A stretch of DNA of 64,000 nt, taken from positions 124,001 to 188,000 of the forward strand of contig NZ_JADIKE010000039.1 in NCBI RefSeq assembly GCF_016904955.1, read 5' to 3'. Below, one piece after another: positions 46,330 to 55,660 of this stretch. The DNA is from Dyella flava (GTDB lineage Bacteria; Pseudomonadota; Gammaproteobacteria; Xanthomonadales; Rhodanobacteraceae). The notes beneath the pieces were generated by a model. The model was not told the DNA's origin. It did no database searches and saw only the letters and a program-made list of their open reading frames with translations. How positions within the stretch are numbered: position 1 is the first letter of the stretch; each line of letters starts with the position of its first letter. Both the position numbers and the translations under genes were made by a program.

Positions 46330-47178
46330 ATGTCCATGTCTTCCAATGCCCCGCGCTTTGGTCTTGCACGCGTACTCAGCAAGCTGGGCGTCTGCTCGCG
46401 CAGTCAGGCGGAAAAGGCGGTGCGTGAGGGCAGGGTGAGCGTGGACGGCCGGGTCGTGCGTGATCCAGAGCAGTCGGCAGATCCCGAGCGTCAACGCATC
46501 CGCCTCGACGGTGAGGATGTCGTCGCGGCGAAGCGCGTGTATGTGGCGCTTAACAAGCCGCGAGGCATCGTGGTGAGCGCAGCCGACGAGCGCGGCCGCG
46601 ATACGGTCTACGAATTACTGGCAACTTCCGGCTTGCCTTGGCTTGGTCCGGTGGGGCGGCTCGACAAGGCCAGCGAAGGGCTGTTGCTGCTCAGCAATGA
46701 CAGCGTATGGGCCGCGCAGCTGACCGATCCGCGTTATCACGTGGACAAGACTTATCACGTGCAAGTCGACACGATTCCGGATCAAACAGTGTTGGAGAGG
46801 GTGACCGGCGGTGTCACCGATAAGGGCGAACATTTGTCGGCAAAGCGCGCTTACCTGCTGCGTACGGGAGAGAAAAACGCTTGGCTGGAAATCGTGCTCG
46901 ATGAGGGGCGCAACCGCCACATCCGCCGGTTGCTGGAAGCGCACGGCATCGGTGTCATGCGCCTGATTCGCGTAGCCATTGGAGACCTTGTGTTGGGTGA
47001 TCTCGCCAAAGGGCAATGGCGCCATCTGACTGCTGCTGAAGTTGCAGGCTTGCGTCATGTGTCGGGTGATCAGGCATCCACAAACGCGCCATCCCGCAAC
47101 ACGATCAGCTCAAAGCGCACTTCCGCACGATCTGCAGCATCTGCTCGATGGCCGCGTGACCCAGCACGGCGTAGATAG
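46330..47178 (+). CDS. RsuA/RluB/E/F-family pseudouridine synthase
   Basis: 282 residues. The N-terminal S4 domain ('VLSKLGVCSRSQAEKAVREG' then RVSVDGRVV) is followed by a TruA-like catalytic domain with Asp in VGRLDKASEGLLLLSND (about residue 115). 'DEGRNRHIRRLLEAHGIGV' is the family's RNA-binding region. It isomerises a uridine in 16S or 23S rRNA. The exact target (RluB, RluE or RluF type) cannot be fixed. The last 40 residues form a basic, low-complexity tail. ATG 46336 is an alternative start. Confidence 0.88.
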   Translation: MSMSSNAPRFGLARVLSKLGVCSRSQAEKAVREGRVSVDGRVVRDPEQSADPERQRIRLDGEDVVAAKRVYVALNKPRGIVVSAADERGRDTVYELLATSGLPWLGPVGRLDKASEGLLLLSNDSVWAAQLTDPRYHVDKTYHVQVDTIPDQTVLERVTGGVTDKGEHLSAKRAYLLRTGEKNAWLEIVLDEGRNRHIRRLLEAHGIGVMRLIRVAIGDLVLGDLAKGQWRHLTAAEVAGLRHVSGDQASTNAPSRNTISSKRTSARSAASARWPRDPARRR

Positions 47179-47208
47179 TGTTGCGGCAAGCGCATCGGGC
47201 GTAACCAT

Positions 47209-47248
47209 CATGGCTGTCATTCCCGAAAAAGCGAGAATGACAGCCATG
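47209..47248. repeat. dRS3-like inverted repeat between convergent genes
   Basis: CATGGCTGTCATTC (47209-47222) and GAATGACAGCCATG (47235-47248) form a perfect 14-bp stem around a 12-nt loop. The GTCATTCCCG...GAATGAC core resembles widespread bacterial intergenic repeats. It may terminate transcription from both sides (rsuA-like and kbl). Confidence 0.65.
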
Positions 47249-47263
47249 GGTTTTACGACTGAA

Positions 47264-48460
47264 TCAGCCGATCACGCCCAGTGCACGACCAACTTTGGTA
47301 AACGCCGCAATCGCCCGGTCCAGATGTTCACGCGTATGCGCCGCGCTCATCTGCGTGCGGATGCGCGCCTGGCCCTGCGGCACCACCGGATAGAAGAACC
47401 CGGTGACATAAATGCCTTCCTCCAGCAGCGCAGTCGCCATTGCCTGGGCCTTCTTGGCGTCGTACACCATCACCGGCACGATCGGATGCACGCCCGGCTT
47501 GATATCAAAACCAGCCTTGGTCATCTGGTCGCGGAAATACTTGGTGTTTTCCTGCACGCGCTCACGCAGGTCTCCTGCCGAGTCCAGCATGTCGAATACC
47601 TTGATCGCCGCAGCCACGACATGCGGCGGCAGCGAGTTGGAGAACAGGTAGGGGCGCGAGCGCTGGCGCAGCATCTCGATCACTTCCGCGCGGCCGGTGG
47701 TAAAACCGCCCAGTGCACCGCCAAGCGCCTTGCCCAGCGTACCGGTGAAGATATCGATCTTGTTCAGTACGCCATGCACTTCCGCCGAGCCGCGGCCGTG
47801 CGGCCCAAGGAAGCCGGTGCAATGACATTCGTCGATATGCACCAGTGCGTTGTACTTGGCCGCCAACGCGGTGATCTGATCCAGCGGGGCAATAAAGCCG
47901 TCCATCGAGAATGCGCCATCGCTGGTGATCAGCTTGGTGCGGACGCCAGCGGCATCCGCGGCTTTCAGCTGCGCTTCCAGGTCGGCCATATCGCAGTTCG
48001 CGTAGCGGAAGCGCTTGGCCTTGCACAGGCGGATGCCGTCGATGATCGAAGCATGATTGAGCGCATCGGAAATGATCGCATCTTCCTCGCCGAGCAAGGG
48101 CTCATACAAACCACCGTTCGCATCGAAGCACGCGGCGTAGAGAATGGTGTCTTCGGTGCCGAAGAACTGGGCGATCTTCTTTTCCAACTGCTTGTGCAGA
48201 TCCTGGGTGCCGCAGATAAAGCGCACCGAGGCCATGCCAAAGCCGTGGGTGTCCAAGGCATCCTTGGCGGCCTGGATCACTTCCGGATGATCGGCCAGTC
48301 CGAGGTAATTGTTGGCGCAAAAATTCAGCACCTTGCGGCCACCCTCCAGCTCGATCTCGGCCGACTGGGGCGAGGTGATGATGCGCTCGGCCTTGAATAG
48401 GCCCTGTTCGCGGATGGATTCGAGTTCTTGGGCGTAACGCGCCTGGCCGGAATAGCTCAT
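47264..48460 (-). CDS. kbl: 2-amino-3-ketobutyrate CoA ligase (glycine C-acetyltransferase)
   Basis: 398 residues from ATG 48460. PLP-dependent alpha-oxoamine synthase: 'NFCANNYLGLADHPEVIQAA', 'DALNHASIIDGIRLCKAKRF', 'DECHCTGFLGPHGRG' and the PLP lysine in 'DIFTGTLGKALGGALGGF'. It splits 2-amino-3-ketobutyrate with CoA into glycine and acetyl-CoA, following Tdh. The frame is open upstream to 48601, but the family start is ATG 48460. No strong ribosome site is seen. Confidence 0.95.
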   Translation of the reverse strand: MSYSGQARYAQELESIREQGLFKAERIITSPQSAEIELEGGRKVLNFCANNYLGLADHPEVIQAAKDALDTHGFGMASVRFICGTQDLHKQLEKKIAQFFGTEDTILYAACFDANGGLYEPLLGEEDAIISDALNHASIIDGIRLCKAKRFRYANCDMADLEAQLKAADAAGVRTKLITSDGAFSMDGFIAPLDQITALAAKYNALVHIDECHCTGFLGPHGRGSAEVHGVLNKIDIFTGTLGKALGGALGGFTTGRAEVIEMLRQRSRPYLFSNSLPPHVVAAAIKVFDMLDSAGDLRERVQENTKYFRDQMTKAGFDIKPGVHPIVPVMVYDAKKAQAMATALLEEGIYVTGFFYPVVPQGQARIRTQMSAAHTREHLDRAIAAFTKVGRALGVIG

Positions 48461-48637
48461 GGGGAGACTGCCAATTGGAGGAGATTGCAATTGTCGGACT
48501 TTCGGGCTGAGCTTTGAAGAGCGGGGCCGGGGATGAGTGGCCAGGGCGCAAGTCCGTTCGCTCAACGTACGCCAAGGCATTGTGCTTTGGCGTCCCGGCA
48601 TTTTGCCTTCGTCACTCGGCCTTATCCCTGCTTTTCG

Positions 48638-51600
48638 TCAATGCAAGCCGAAATCGTCCCGTGTCGTCTTGCCTTTGTCGTCGATGCCCTTGGCATCGAG
48701 TTTCGGCGCAAGCACAAATACGCGGCTATCGTCGATCTTGCCGTGCATGTATTGCCTTACGGCGTCGGCGCGCCGTTCAGCCAGATGGCGCAGCGCGTCC
48801 TGATCCACGTTTACGTTGGTTTCCATCAACTTGGTCATCACATCCGGCGGCTGTGACTTGGTCAGGCCGATGAAGTCGCGCGGCTTTTTGAAATCAGCGT
48901 GCTTGTAGGCCTTGGCCAGGTACTTGTTGTAATCGTCCGTGCCCGGTTTGACGGGCGCAGCCTTGGCGGCGGCGGTGCCGATATCGTCGGCTTCTTCTTT
49001 CTGCACGGCTTGATCGACCATCACGGTGCGCAGGCCATTTTCATCGAAGGCGGGATCGACGCGGCCGGTGATATCCAGCTTCAGCGATGGTTTCTTGTTG
49101 AGAATGTCGACGATCTTCGCCAGCCGGTCGTCGGCCTGTTTATCGAGCACATCGGAACCCGGTGCGAATTCCACATAGCCAAGATCCTGCTGCCCGCCAC
49201 CCATCGCCGAGGCCAGCAAGCGGAACGGCGCGGTGACGGCGCGTTTGATCAAATTGACAAAAGCCTGCCAGATCACGCCGCCAAGACTGAAATGCGGATC
49301 GTTGAGTGATCCGGATACCGGTACGTGGATATCGATGTTGCCGTTGGAATCCCGCAACAAGGCCACCGCCAATTTCACGGGAAGATGGCTGATGCCTGGA
49401 CCTTCCATGCGATCGCCAAAGGTGAGCTGGTTCAGCACGATGTGGTTGTCGGCGTTCAACTTGCCCTGGTCGAGCTGGTAATGCACGTCCATGGTCAGGC
49501 GCCCTTTGGTGATCGGGTAACCGGCGTATTTGCCGGAGTAGGGCGTCAGATGTGTGAGCTCCACGTCATTGGCATTGGCCTTGATGTCCAGGAAGGCGAC
49601 CGGCGTGAGCGGATTGATGCTGCCGTTGATGTCGACCGGCGAGTTGTTGTCGAGCGAGCCTTGCAAGGTGACATCGGCGGGTTTATCGCTGGTGTCGGTA
49701 CCGAACGCACCGATCTTGCCCGCGAGCTGGGTGATATTGGCGGTGTAGTTGGGCTTGATGAAGTTGTCGGTGTAATTGAGATTGCCATTGGCCAGAGTGA
49801 TCTGGCCGATATGGATCTGCGGCGGTGGCGCAGCGGCCGTACTGGCCGAGGCGAGGGTGGCGGATGAGCTGGTAGCGGGCGCGGGTGGTGGCGTATTGGC
49901 CGGCGCCGGTGGCGCAGAACCGTTCTCCGCACGCGTGACCGACACCGGCGCTTGCGCGGGATTGGACACTACATCCTGCACATTGATGCGGCCGTTGGCG
50001 TTGACGATCACACGCGCATAAAAGTCATTGAGCGCCAGTCCACCGATATCCACCTGTGGAGCGCCTTGGCCCATGCGTACCTTCATGCCGGTGGCCACCA
50101 GCGAATTCCAGCTCAGGAAATCATCGTTGGTGACTTTATCCAGCACCTTTACCCGGCCAAGCACCATGCGGCCCTGATAACTGATCAAGGGCGATGGCTT
50201 GCGATCGCGGTAACGGGCGCGGCCGTTGGCGCTTAACACAGCGCTGTCCAGGCGCACGTTCAACGGCACCTCCACCAATGATGCAAAAGGCGCTACGTTC
50301 AGCCGTGTCGCCTGGATACGCAGATCTGCGTCCAGCGGCTCTGGCTTTACATTGCCGTTGACGTTGAATTTGCCGCGACCAATGCCTCCGGCCAGATCCA
50401 GCTTGATCGGCTTGTGCATATCGTCAGAAAGCTGATCCATGCCGAACTTGTCGGCATTGATCACGATATGCCCGTCCTTGCTCGGCAGGCTGGGGTCGGT
50501 CAACGCAAATGTGCTGCCGTCAATGCCCAGATGCGTAATGCTCCAGTGCCATGACGATGAGGCTTCCTGCTTGCCATGCGAGGGCGCGGATTTCATCAGG
50601 CCAGTAAGGTCGATGTTGCCGTTTTTCAGGCGCCGTGCGTCGATCTTCAAACCCTGGAGCGTTACATTGCCAAGCTGCGCAACGCTGCTGCCAAGATCGA
50701 GATGATCGATCTCGGCCGTCAGTGCCTGCCATGCGACCGGTTTGCGGCCGCGTTGTTCCAGCGCAAAGTTGTTGGCCGCCAGCTTGCTGTTGTCCATGGT
50801 CAGTGCAAGCGTCTTGCTCCAGTCGACTTGCAAATGCATGTCACCATCAAGCGTACCGCTGGCAATCTGCGCATTGAGCATCGGTGGCGCCATCGCGAGC
50901 AGCGGCTGAAGGCTTACGCCATTCATGCTCACTTCGCCGTTGTAGCGGTCGGCGCTCATGAACAGACTGCCGGTGGCATGCACACTGCCGCCAGCCAGCC
51001 CGGACGTGATGTCGATCGTGCCCGGCTGCGTGGACACCGTGGAAAGAGTACGTATCGTGCCGCGCAGACTATCCAGCGTCAGCTGCGCGGGTTTGGGGCC
51101 ACTGCGATCGGCATAGTCGAACGTGCCGTTTTCTATCGCGAGTGTGGAGATCTGCGCATCGGTTGGCGGCGTGCCCGGTTTTGTAGGCGCCTGGCCCTTG
51201 CCGAGCAGGGCATCGAAATTGGTGTGATCGCCCGGCAGCTTGGTGTAGTGCAGCTTGACCTGGTCCAACTGGATCGTGCCGAAGTGATAGCGCGACAGTA
51301 GTGGTTGCACATCATCCAGCGTGGCGGTGCCGCGGCCGAGCTCCAGCATCGGCGCGTTGTCGTGCGTGGTCATCGCAAAGTTGTCGACCTGCAGCTGACC
51401 TTGCAGCTGCAGTTGCTGGTTCGGCTGCGTTTCGATGAAGTGCAGATCCAGCTTGCCCGAGAGCTGGCCACTGGGAATATTCGCTGGCAGCGGCTCGGGT
51501 ACGTAAGCGAGATATTTCGCCAGATCAAGGTGATCCATGCTGAAGCTGATCACCGACTCGTGGCTGTCTGCAAACGGTTTGGTCTGCCCCTGGATACGCA

Positions 51601-52270
51601 GCGGACTGCCATCCACCTGCATCGCCAGCAGCGGTTGCACGAAGATATCCGTGTCATGCGGCAGGTTGGCCAGGAACGGAATGCCGATTTCCAACTGATC
51701 GACGTGATGCACAGCGTTGAGCACCTTGTCGTCAAAGGTGATATCGCCGTTGTGTACGCTGATGTTGGAGAGCGCAAACCGGGTGGGCGATGCATTCGGC
51801 TCCGCGGGCTTGTTGGCGAAGCGCTGCACGATATCGGTGAAGTTGAACTGCTGCGGTCCGGTGCGGGTAATGTGGATCTGCGGATGCACCAACGAGAGTT
51901 CGTCCAACACTGGCGCCATGCGAAATAGCGAGCCCCAGGACGCGTTGATCACCAGATTATCGACGTCAATGAACGGTGAAGTTCCGTCGCGCTCGCCGAT
52001 ATGCAGCTTGTCCACTGCCACGTGTAGCGTGTATGGATCGACGTGGACCGCCTCGATCGTTATCGGACGATCAAGCTGCTCGCTGAGCTGCTTTTCAAGC
52101 TGGTTCTTGATGATGCCCGGCGCGATAAAGAACCCGAACAGGCCGAGTAACACCAGGAAGATGACAATAACCAGCGCCGTGATGCGCAGGCCGCGGGATC
52201 GATAAAGGCCTATGGCGCGTTCGCGGCCGGCCTCCACCAGGGCCTTGGGTGATGCGTTCCGGTTTGCCAT
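48638..52270 (-). CDS. Large AsmA-like DUF748 protein
   Basis: 1210 residues from ATG 52270 (GGGAG 10 nt upstream). One N-terminal transmembrane helix (about 29-52, LVIVIFLVLLGLFGFFIAPG) anchors a very long periplasmic part made of AsmA-like beta repeats ('QLSEQLDRPITIEAVHVDPY', 'LDLHFIETQPNQQLQLQGQL'). A Pro/Ala/Ser linker lies near residue 800 and a DUF748-type end has 'GYVEFAPGSDVLDKQADDRL'. Such proteins resemble bridge-like lipid-transfer proteins between the two membranes. The role is inferred from the family. It lies between kbl and tdh on the same strand. Confidence 0.88.
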   Translation of the reverse strand: MANRNASPKALVEAGRERAIGLYRSRGLRITALVIVIFLVLLGLFGFFIAPGIIKNQLEKQLSEQLDRPITIEAVHVDPYTLHVAVDKLHIGERDGTSPFIDVDNLVINASWGSLFRMAPVLDELSLVHPQIHITRTGPQQFNFTDIVQRFANKPAEPNASPTRFALSNISVHNGDITFDDKVLNAVHHVDQLEIGIPFLANLPHDTDIFVQPLLAMQVDGSPLRIQGQTKPFADSHESVISFSMDHLDLAKYLAYVPEPLPANIPSGQLSGKLDLHFIETQPNQQLQLQGQLQVDNFAMTTHDNAPMLELGRGTATLDDVQPLLSRYHFGTIQLDQVKLHYTKLPGDHTNFDALLGKGQAPTKPGTPPTDAQISTLAIENGTFDYADRSGPKPAQLTLDSLRGTIRTLSTVSTQPGTIDITSGLAGGSVHATGSLFMSADRYNGEVSMNGVSLQPLLAMAPPMLNAQIASGTLDGDMHLQVDWSKTLALTMDNSKLAANNFALEQRGRKPVAWQALTAEIDHLDLGSSVAQLGNVTLQGLKIDARRLKNGNIDLTGLMKSAPSHGKQEASSSWHWSITHLGIDGSTFALTDPSLPSKDGHIVINADKFGMDQLSDDMHKPIKLDLAGGIGRGKFNVNGNVKPEPLDADLRIQATRLNVAPFASLVEVPLNVRLDSAVLSANGRARYRDRKPSPLISYQGRMVLGRVKVLDKVTNDDFLSWNSLVATGMKVRMGQGAPQVDIGGLALNDFYARVIVNANGRINVQDVVSNPAQAPVSVTRAENGSAPPAPANTPPPAPATSSSATLASASTAAAPPPQIHIGQITLANGNLNYTDNFIKPNYTANITQLAGKIGAFGTDTSDKPADVTLQGSLDNNSPVDINGSINPLTPVAFLDIKANANDVELTHLTPYSGKYAGYPITKGRLTMDVHYQLDQGKLNADNHIVLNQLTFGDRMEGPGISHLPVKLAVALLRDSNGNIDIHVPVSGSLNDPHFSLGGVIWQAFVNLIKRAVTAPFRLLASAMGGGQQDLGYVEFAPGSDVLDKQADDRLAKIVDILNKKPSLKLDITGRVDPAFDENGLRTVMVDQAVQKEEADDIGTAAAKAAPVKPGTDDYNKYLAKAYKHADFKKPRDFIGLTKSQPPDVMTKLMETNVNVDQDALRHLAERRADAVRQYMHGKIDDSRVFVLAPKLDAKGIDDKGKTTRDDFGLH

Positions 52271-52527
52271 GCCGTCGATGCTCCCTTCAACATCGCGGAC
52301 CGACCGTGCCCGGCAGCAGCCGTGCACTTACCTAAGTCTGAAACTCATGTCGGCACGCCCGGGACGAAGTGTAGCCCGCGGCGTAGAAGTTTGCGCAGCA
52401 CTCAGTCGGCAATTTGCCGTTTCATTGCCTTCCCGCTGGGGGATGTGGGGAAAGCACATGGATATTCCGGATTTTCAAAGCTGGGCACCTTCATGTGCCC
52501 AGCTTTGAGGGGTGGGGAAGCAAAGGG

Positions 52528-53562
52528 TCAGTACCAGGAGCAGACCACCTTGCCACATACACCGGCATCCATCAGGTCGAAGCCCTTCTGGAAATCGTCG
52601 ATGTGGATCTGGTGGGTCAGCACCTTCTGCAGCGGGAAGCCGGTCAGCACCATCTGGGTCATCTTGTACCAGGTCTCGAACATGCGGCGGCCGTAGATGC
52701 CCTGCAGGGTAAGGCCCTTGAAGATCACCCTGTCCCAGTCGATGCCGGCGCCCTTGGGCAGAATGCCCAGCAGCGCGATCTTGCCGCCGTGGTACATGCC
52801 ATCGAGCATGTCGTTGAAGGCGCGTGGATTGCCGCTCATCTCCAGGCCGACGTCGAAGCCTTCCATGTGCAGGTCTTTCATCACGTCTTTCAGTGACTGG
52901 TTCGCCACGTTGACCACGCGCGTGGCGCCCATGTCAGCGGCAAGCTTGAGGCGGTAGTCATTGACGTCGGTCACCACTACGTTGCGCGCGCCGACGTGCT
53001 TGGCGATGCCGGCGGCGATGATGCCGATCGGGCCTGCGCCGGTAATCAGCACATCTTCGCCGACCAGGTCGAACTCCAGCGCGCAGTGCGCAGCATTGCC
53101 GTAAGGATCGAAGAAGGCGGCGAGTTCGGACGGGATCTGGTCCGGAATCGGCCACAGGTTGGAGGCCGGCATGGTCATGTATTCGGCAAACGCGCCGTTG
53201 CGGTTCACACCGATGCCGATGGTGTTCGGGCACAGATGCTGGCGGCCTGCACGGCAGTTGCGGCAATGGCCGCATACGATATGGCCTTCGGCGGAAACGC
53301 GATCACCGATCTTGTAGCCGGTGACGCCGGGGCCGATCTCCACGATGCGGCCGACGAATTCGTGGCCGATGGTGAGGCCGGGCTTGATGGTGCGCTGGGA
53401 CCATTCGTCCCATTTGTAGATATGCAGGTCGGTACCGCAGATGGCGGTCTTTTCGAGTTTGATCAGTACTTCGTTCGGGCCGACTTCTGGTACCGGCACC
53501 TCTTCCATCCAGAGGCCTTTCTCGGCGTGGCGCTTGACCAGGGCTTTCATCGTTTGCGGCAT
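52528..53562 (-). CDS. tdh: L-threonine 3-dehydrogenase
   Basis: 344 residues from ATG 53562; ATG 53550 matches the E. coli start but lacks a ribosome site. Zinc MDR enzyme: catalytic Cys42 in TAICGTDLHIYKWDEWS, 'GLTIGHEFVGRIVEIGPG', structural-zinc cysteines in CGHCRNCRAGRQHLC, NAD-binding 'ITGAGPIGIIAAGIAKHVGA'. It oxidises threonine to 2-amino-3-ketobutyrate, the Kbl substrate. kbl and tdh here flank the AsmA-like gene instead of being adjacent. Confidence 0.96.
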   Translation of the reverse strand: MPQTMKALVKRHAEKGLWMEEVPVPEVGPNEVLIKLEKTAICGTDLHIYKWDEWSQRTIKPGLTIGHEFVGRIVEIGPGVTGYKIGDRVSAEGHIVCGHCRNCRAGRQHLCPNTIGIGVNRNGAFAEYMTMPASNLWPIPDQIPSELAAFFDPYGNAAHCALEFDLVGEDVLITGAGPIGIIAAGIAKHVGARNVVVTDVNDYRLKLAADMGATRVVNVANQSLKDVMKDLHMEGFDVGLEMSGNPRAFNDMLDGMYHGGKIALLGILPKGAGIDWDRVIFKGLTLQGIYGRRMFETWYKMTQMVLTGFPLQKVLTHQIHIDDFQKGFDLMDAGVCGKVVCSWY

Positions 53563-53636
53563 GGGGCACATCCAAAGCGGGCGGGGGAATGAGCACAACC
53601 CGCTAATTATAGATCCGCCATGCAGCATGCCTTGAC

Positions 53637-53689
53637 GCGCTGCGGCATCACCGCCGCAGCGCTAAGCCTGCCTGCGGCCTACAGGCCGC
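53637..53689. terminator. Two GC-rich hairpins between the Gly/His-rich gene and tdh
   Basis: GCGCTGCGGC/GCCGCAGCGC (53637-53662) and GCGGCC/GGCCGC (53674-53689). There is no T-run on the minus strand, so these are at most weak terminators or mRNA stabilisers. Confidence 0.35.
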
Positions 53690-53696
53690 GAGGTTG

Positions 53697-54419
53697 TCAA
53701 AGATCCAAGCGGTCGTAACTGCGCTTGAACACAATCGGCATCTCCACCTCCGTGGTGGTCCAGGTTTCCGTCACGGTCAGGTGATGGCCGTCAGGCGAAC
53801 GCACCCAGGTCTGGTCAAGGCGGGTGCCATCTTCGAATTGCATCGACACGTGCATGCCGTCTGGCGAGAGCTGTGTCTGCACCTGGGCACTGCCACTGAG
53901 CGACTGGCGGGTGACGCCGTCGAACTTGGTATCAAGGCGATCGGTGTTGTTGTAGTCCACCTGTACGCCCTTTTCCGTCTGCTGCACGTTGAGCAAGGCG
54001 TCGTCGCTGAATAGAGGGGGCGTGGGATCTTTCTTCGGTGCGGTCTTGCTACTGAGCAAGTCCTGGGAGTCATGACCGCCGCCGCCATGCCGGCCACCAC
54101 CACCCATACCGCCGCCGCCCATGCCACCACCACCCATACCATGACCGCCGCCGCGGCCGCCGGAAGAGTTGGAGGACGATGCCGGGCTACCGCTCGAACT
54201 TGCGCTCGCTGGTCTGGAGGAGGGCGCTTCTTCGCGGCGCTTCTCCGCATGCAGGCGGCGGGTGATGTCCTCCGCGCTGTCGCTCGCCTTGTCGTTGAGT
54301 TGCCAGATGCCGGTGAAATCCGGGTTGGGCGGCTGGTTCTGCGCGATAGCCTGGCTGGCAAGCAGCACACCCGCGGCTAGCAACAGGAATGACGAGCGGG
54401 GGAGTTTCATTGGATGCAT
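53697..54419 (-). CDS. Secreted Gly/Met/His-rich protein of unknown function
   Basis: 240 residues with a signal peptide (about 1-26, SQAIAQ). 'NPDFTGIWQLNDKASDSAED' begins the mature part and resembles the N-terminus of lipocalin-like stress proteins. Residues about 85-120 are a low-complexity stretch with GMGGGGMGGGG repeats ending RHGGGGHDS. The C-terminal half has an even beta-strand pattern ('VQTQLSPDGMHVSMQFEDGT'). The Met/His-rich stretch could bind a soft metal such as copper (inference only). The start may also be ATG 54410. Confidence 0.7.
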   Translation of the reverse strand: MHPMKLPRSSFLLLAAGVLLASQAIAQNQPPNPDFTGIWQLNDKASDSAEDITRRLHAEKRREEAPSSRPASASSSGSPASSSNSSGGRGGGHGMGGGGMGGGGMGGGGRHGGGGHDSQDLLSSKTAPKKDPTPPLFSDDALLNVQQTEKGVQVDYNNTDRLDTKFDGVTRQSLSGSAQVQTQLSPDGMHVSMQFEDGTRLDQTWVRSPDGHHLTVTETWTTTEVEMPIVFKRSYDRLDL

Positions 54420-54543
54420 GGGTCTTTTGTCTCAGCAATAAACCGGAACTTGGAGAGTTCAACGCACCGATAGCCATCCAGTGCACGTCGATGGTCGACA
54501 GGCCAGCGGCAAGGAAGTTGCGCACATCGCATAAAATGGTTTG

Positions 54544-55491
54544 ATGCCAGCCGATCGCCGCCCACTTGCGATATTCCTGATGGGCCCGACCGCGTCGGGC
54601 AAGACCGCGCTGGCCTGCGCGCTCAGCGAGCGTTTTCCGCTCGGCTTGATCAGCGTGGATTCCGCGCTGGTCTATCGCGGGCTGGACATCGGCACCGCCA
54701 AGCCGGATGCCACCACGCTGGCGCGCTATCCACATGAGCTGATCGACATCCGTGATCCGGCCGAACCTTACTCGGCCGCCGACTTCAGCGTGGATGCGCA
54801 AGCGGCCATGCGACGCATACATGGCTCGGGCAAAGTGCCGTTGCTGGTTGGCGGCACCGGCTTGTATTTCCGGGCCTTGCAGCGGGGTCTGTCGAGCTTG
54901 CCGGAAGCCGACGCCGGGATCAGGGTGCGGCTCACCGAAGAGGCTGCCGTTGTTGGCTGGGATGGCATGCACCGGCGGCTGGCCGAGCTCGATCCGCCTG
55001 CAGCCGGACGCATCAAGCCCAACGATGCCCAGCGCATCCAGCGGGCCCTGGAAGTCATCGCGCTCACCGGGCAGCCACTCAGTGCTCAGCAGCAAGGCGG
55101 GCGTGGGCAGCCTTTCCCCTGGCGGGTACTCAAACTCGCCTTATTGCCCGAGGATCGGGCTCCGCTGCACGCCCGTATCGCGCAGCGCTTTGAGGCCATG
55201 CTGGAGCACGGCCTGCTTGATGAGGTGCGCACCTTGCGTCAGCGCGGCGATCTGCAGCCGGATCTGCCGGCCATCCGCGCGGTCGGCTACCGCCAGGCGT
55301 GGGAGCACCTGGATGGTCTCTACGACGCAGCCGGGCTGCGCGACAAGGGCGTCTTTGCCACCCGCCAACTGGCCAAACGGCAGATCACCTGGCTGCGCAG
55401 CGAGCTGGATGCGCGCATGCTCGATCCCGAAATAACGGGGTTGCTGGAACGTGCTGCCGACGCCGTCGGCCTGTTTCTTGGCCGGGACTGA
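54544..55491 (+). CDS. miaA: tRNA dimethylallyltransferase MiaA
   Basis: 315 residues from ATG 54544, directly after an in-frame TTG. P-loop GPTASGKTALACAL near residue 15, 'ISVDSALVYRGLDIGTAKPD', 'LLVGGTGLYFRALQRGLS' and 'IRAVGYRQAWEHLDG' are all typical. It adds the isopentenyl group to A37 of tRNAs reading UNN codons. It heads the conserved miaA-hfq-hflX-hflKC series. Confidence 0.95.
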   Translation: MPADRRPLAIFLMGPTASGKTALACALSERFPLGLISVDSALVYRGLDIGTAKPDATTLARYPHELIDIRDPAEPYSAADFSVDAQAAMRRIHGSGKVPLLVGGTGLYFRALQRGLSSLPEADAGIRVRLTEEAAVVGWDGMHRRLAELDPPAAGRIKPNDAQRIQRALEVIALTGQPLSAQQQGGRGQPFPWRVLKLALLPEDRAPLHARIAQRFEAMLEHGLLDEVRTLRQRGDLQPDLPAIRAVGYRQAWEHLDGLYDAAGLRDKGVFATRQLAKRQITWLRSELDARMLDPEITGLLERAADAVGLFLGRD

Positions 55492-55600
55492 GCGACACTC
55501 GTGAAGCTTGTGACGCAGTTTTGTTATCTATTTGTCATAACTTACAAAAGTCTTTCAACCACGATTTAAAAGCGGTTAACATTCGAACAACTAGGGCTGA

Positions 55601-55624
55601 GGTGCCGTTGGCACCGTTTTTTTT
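55601..55624 (+). terminator. Intrinsic terminator in the hfq leader
   Basis: GGTGCC (55601-55606), loop GTT, GGCACC (55610-55615), G, then eight T (55617-55624). It stands only 36 nt before the hfq start codon, after 109 nt of AT-rich sequence following miaA. Confidence 0.85.
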
Positions 55625-55660
55625 CGGCCCATCCGATGGAAGAAAGGGGGGAGAACAAAA

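Noticed and set aside
47042..48400. Plus-strand open frame opposite kbl
   Set aside because: Antisense to a fully conserved enzyme; no domain.
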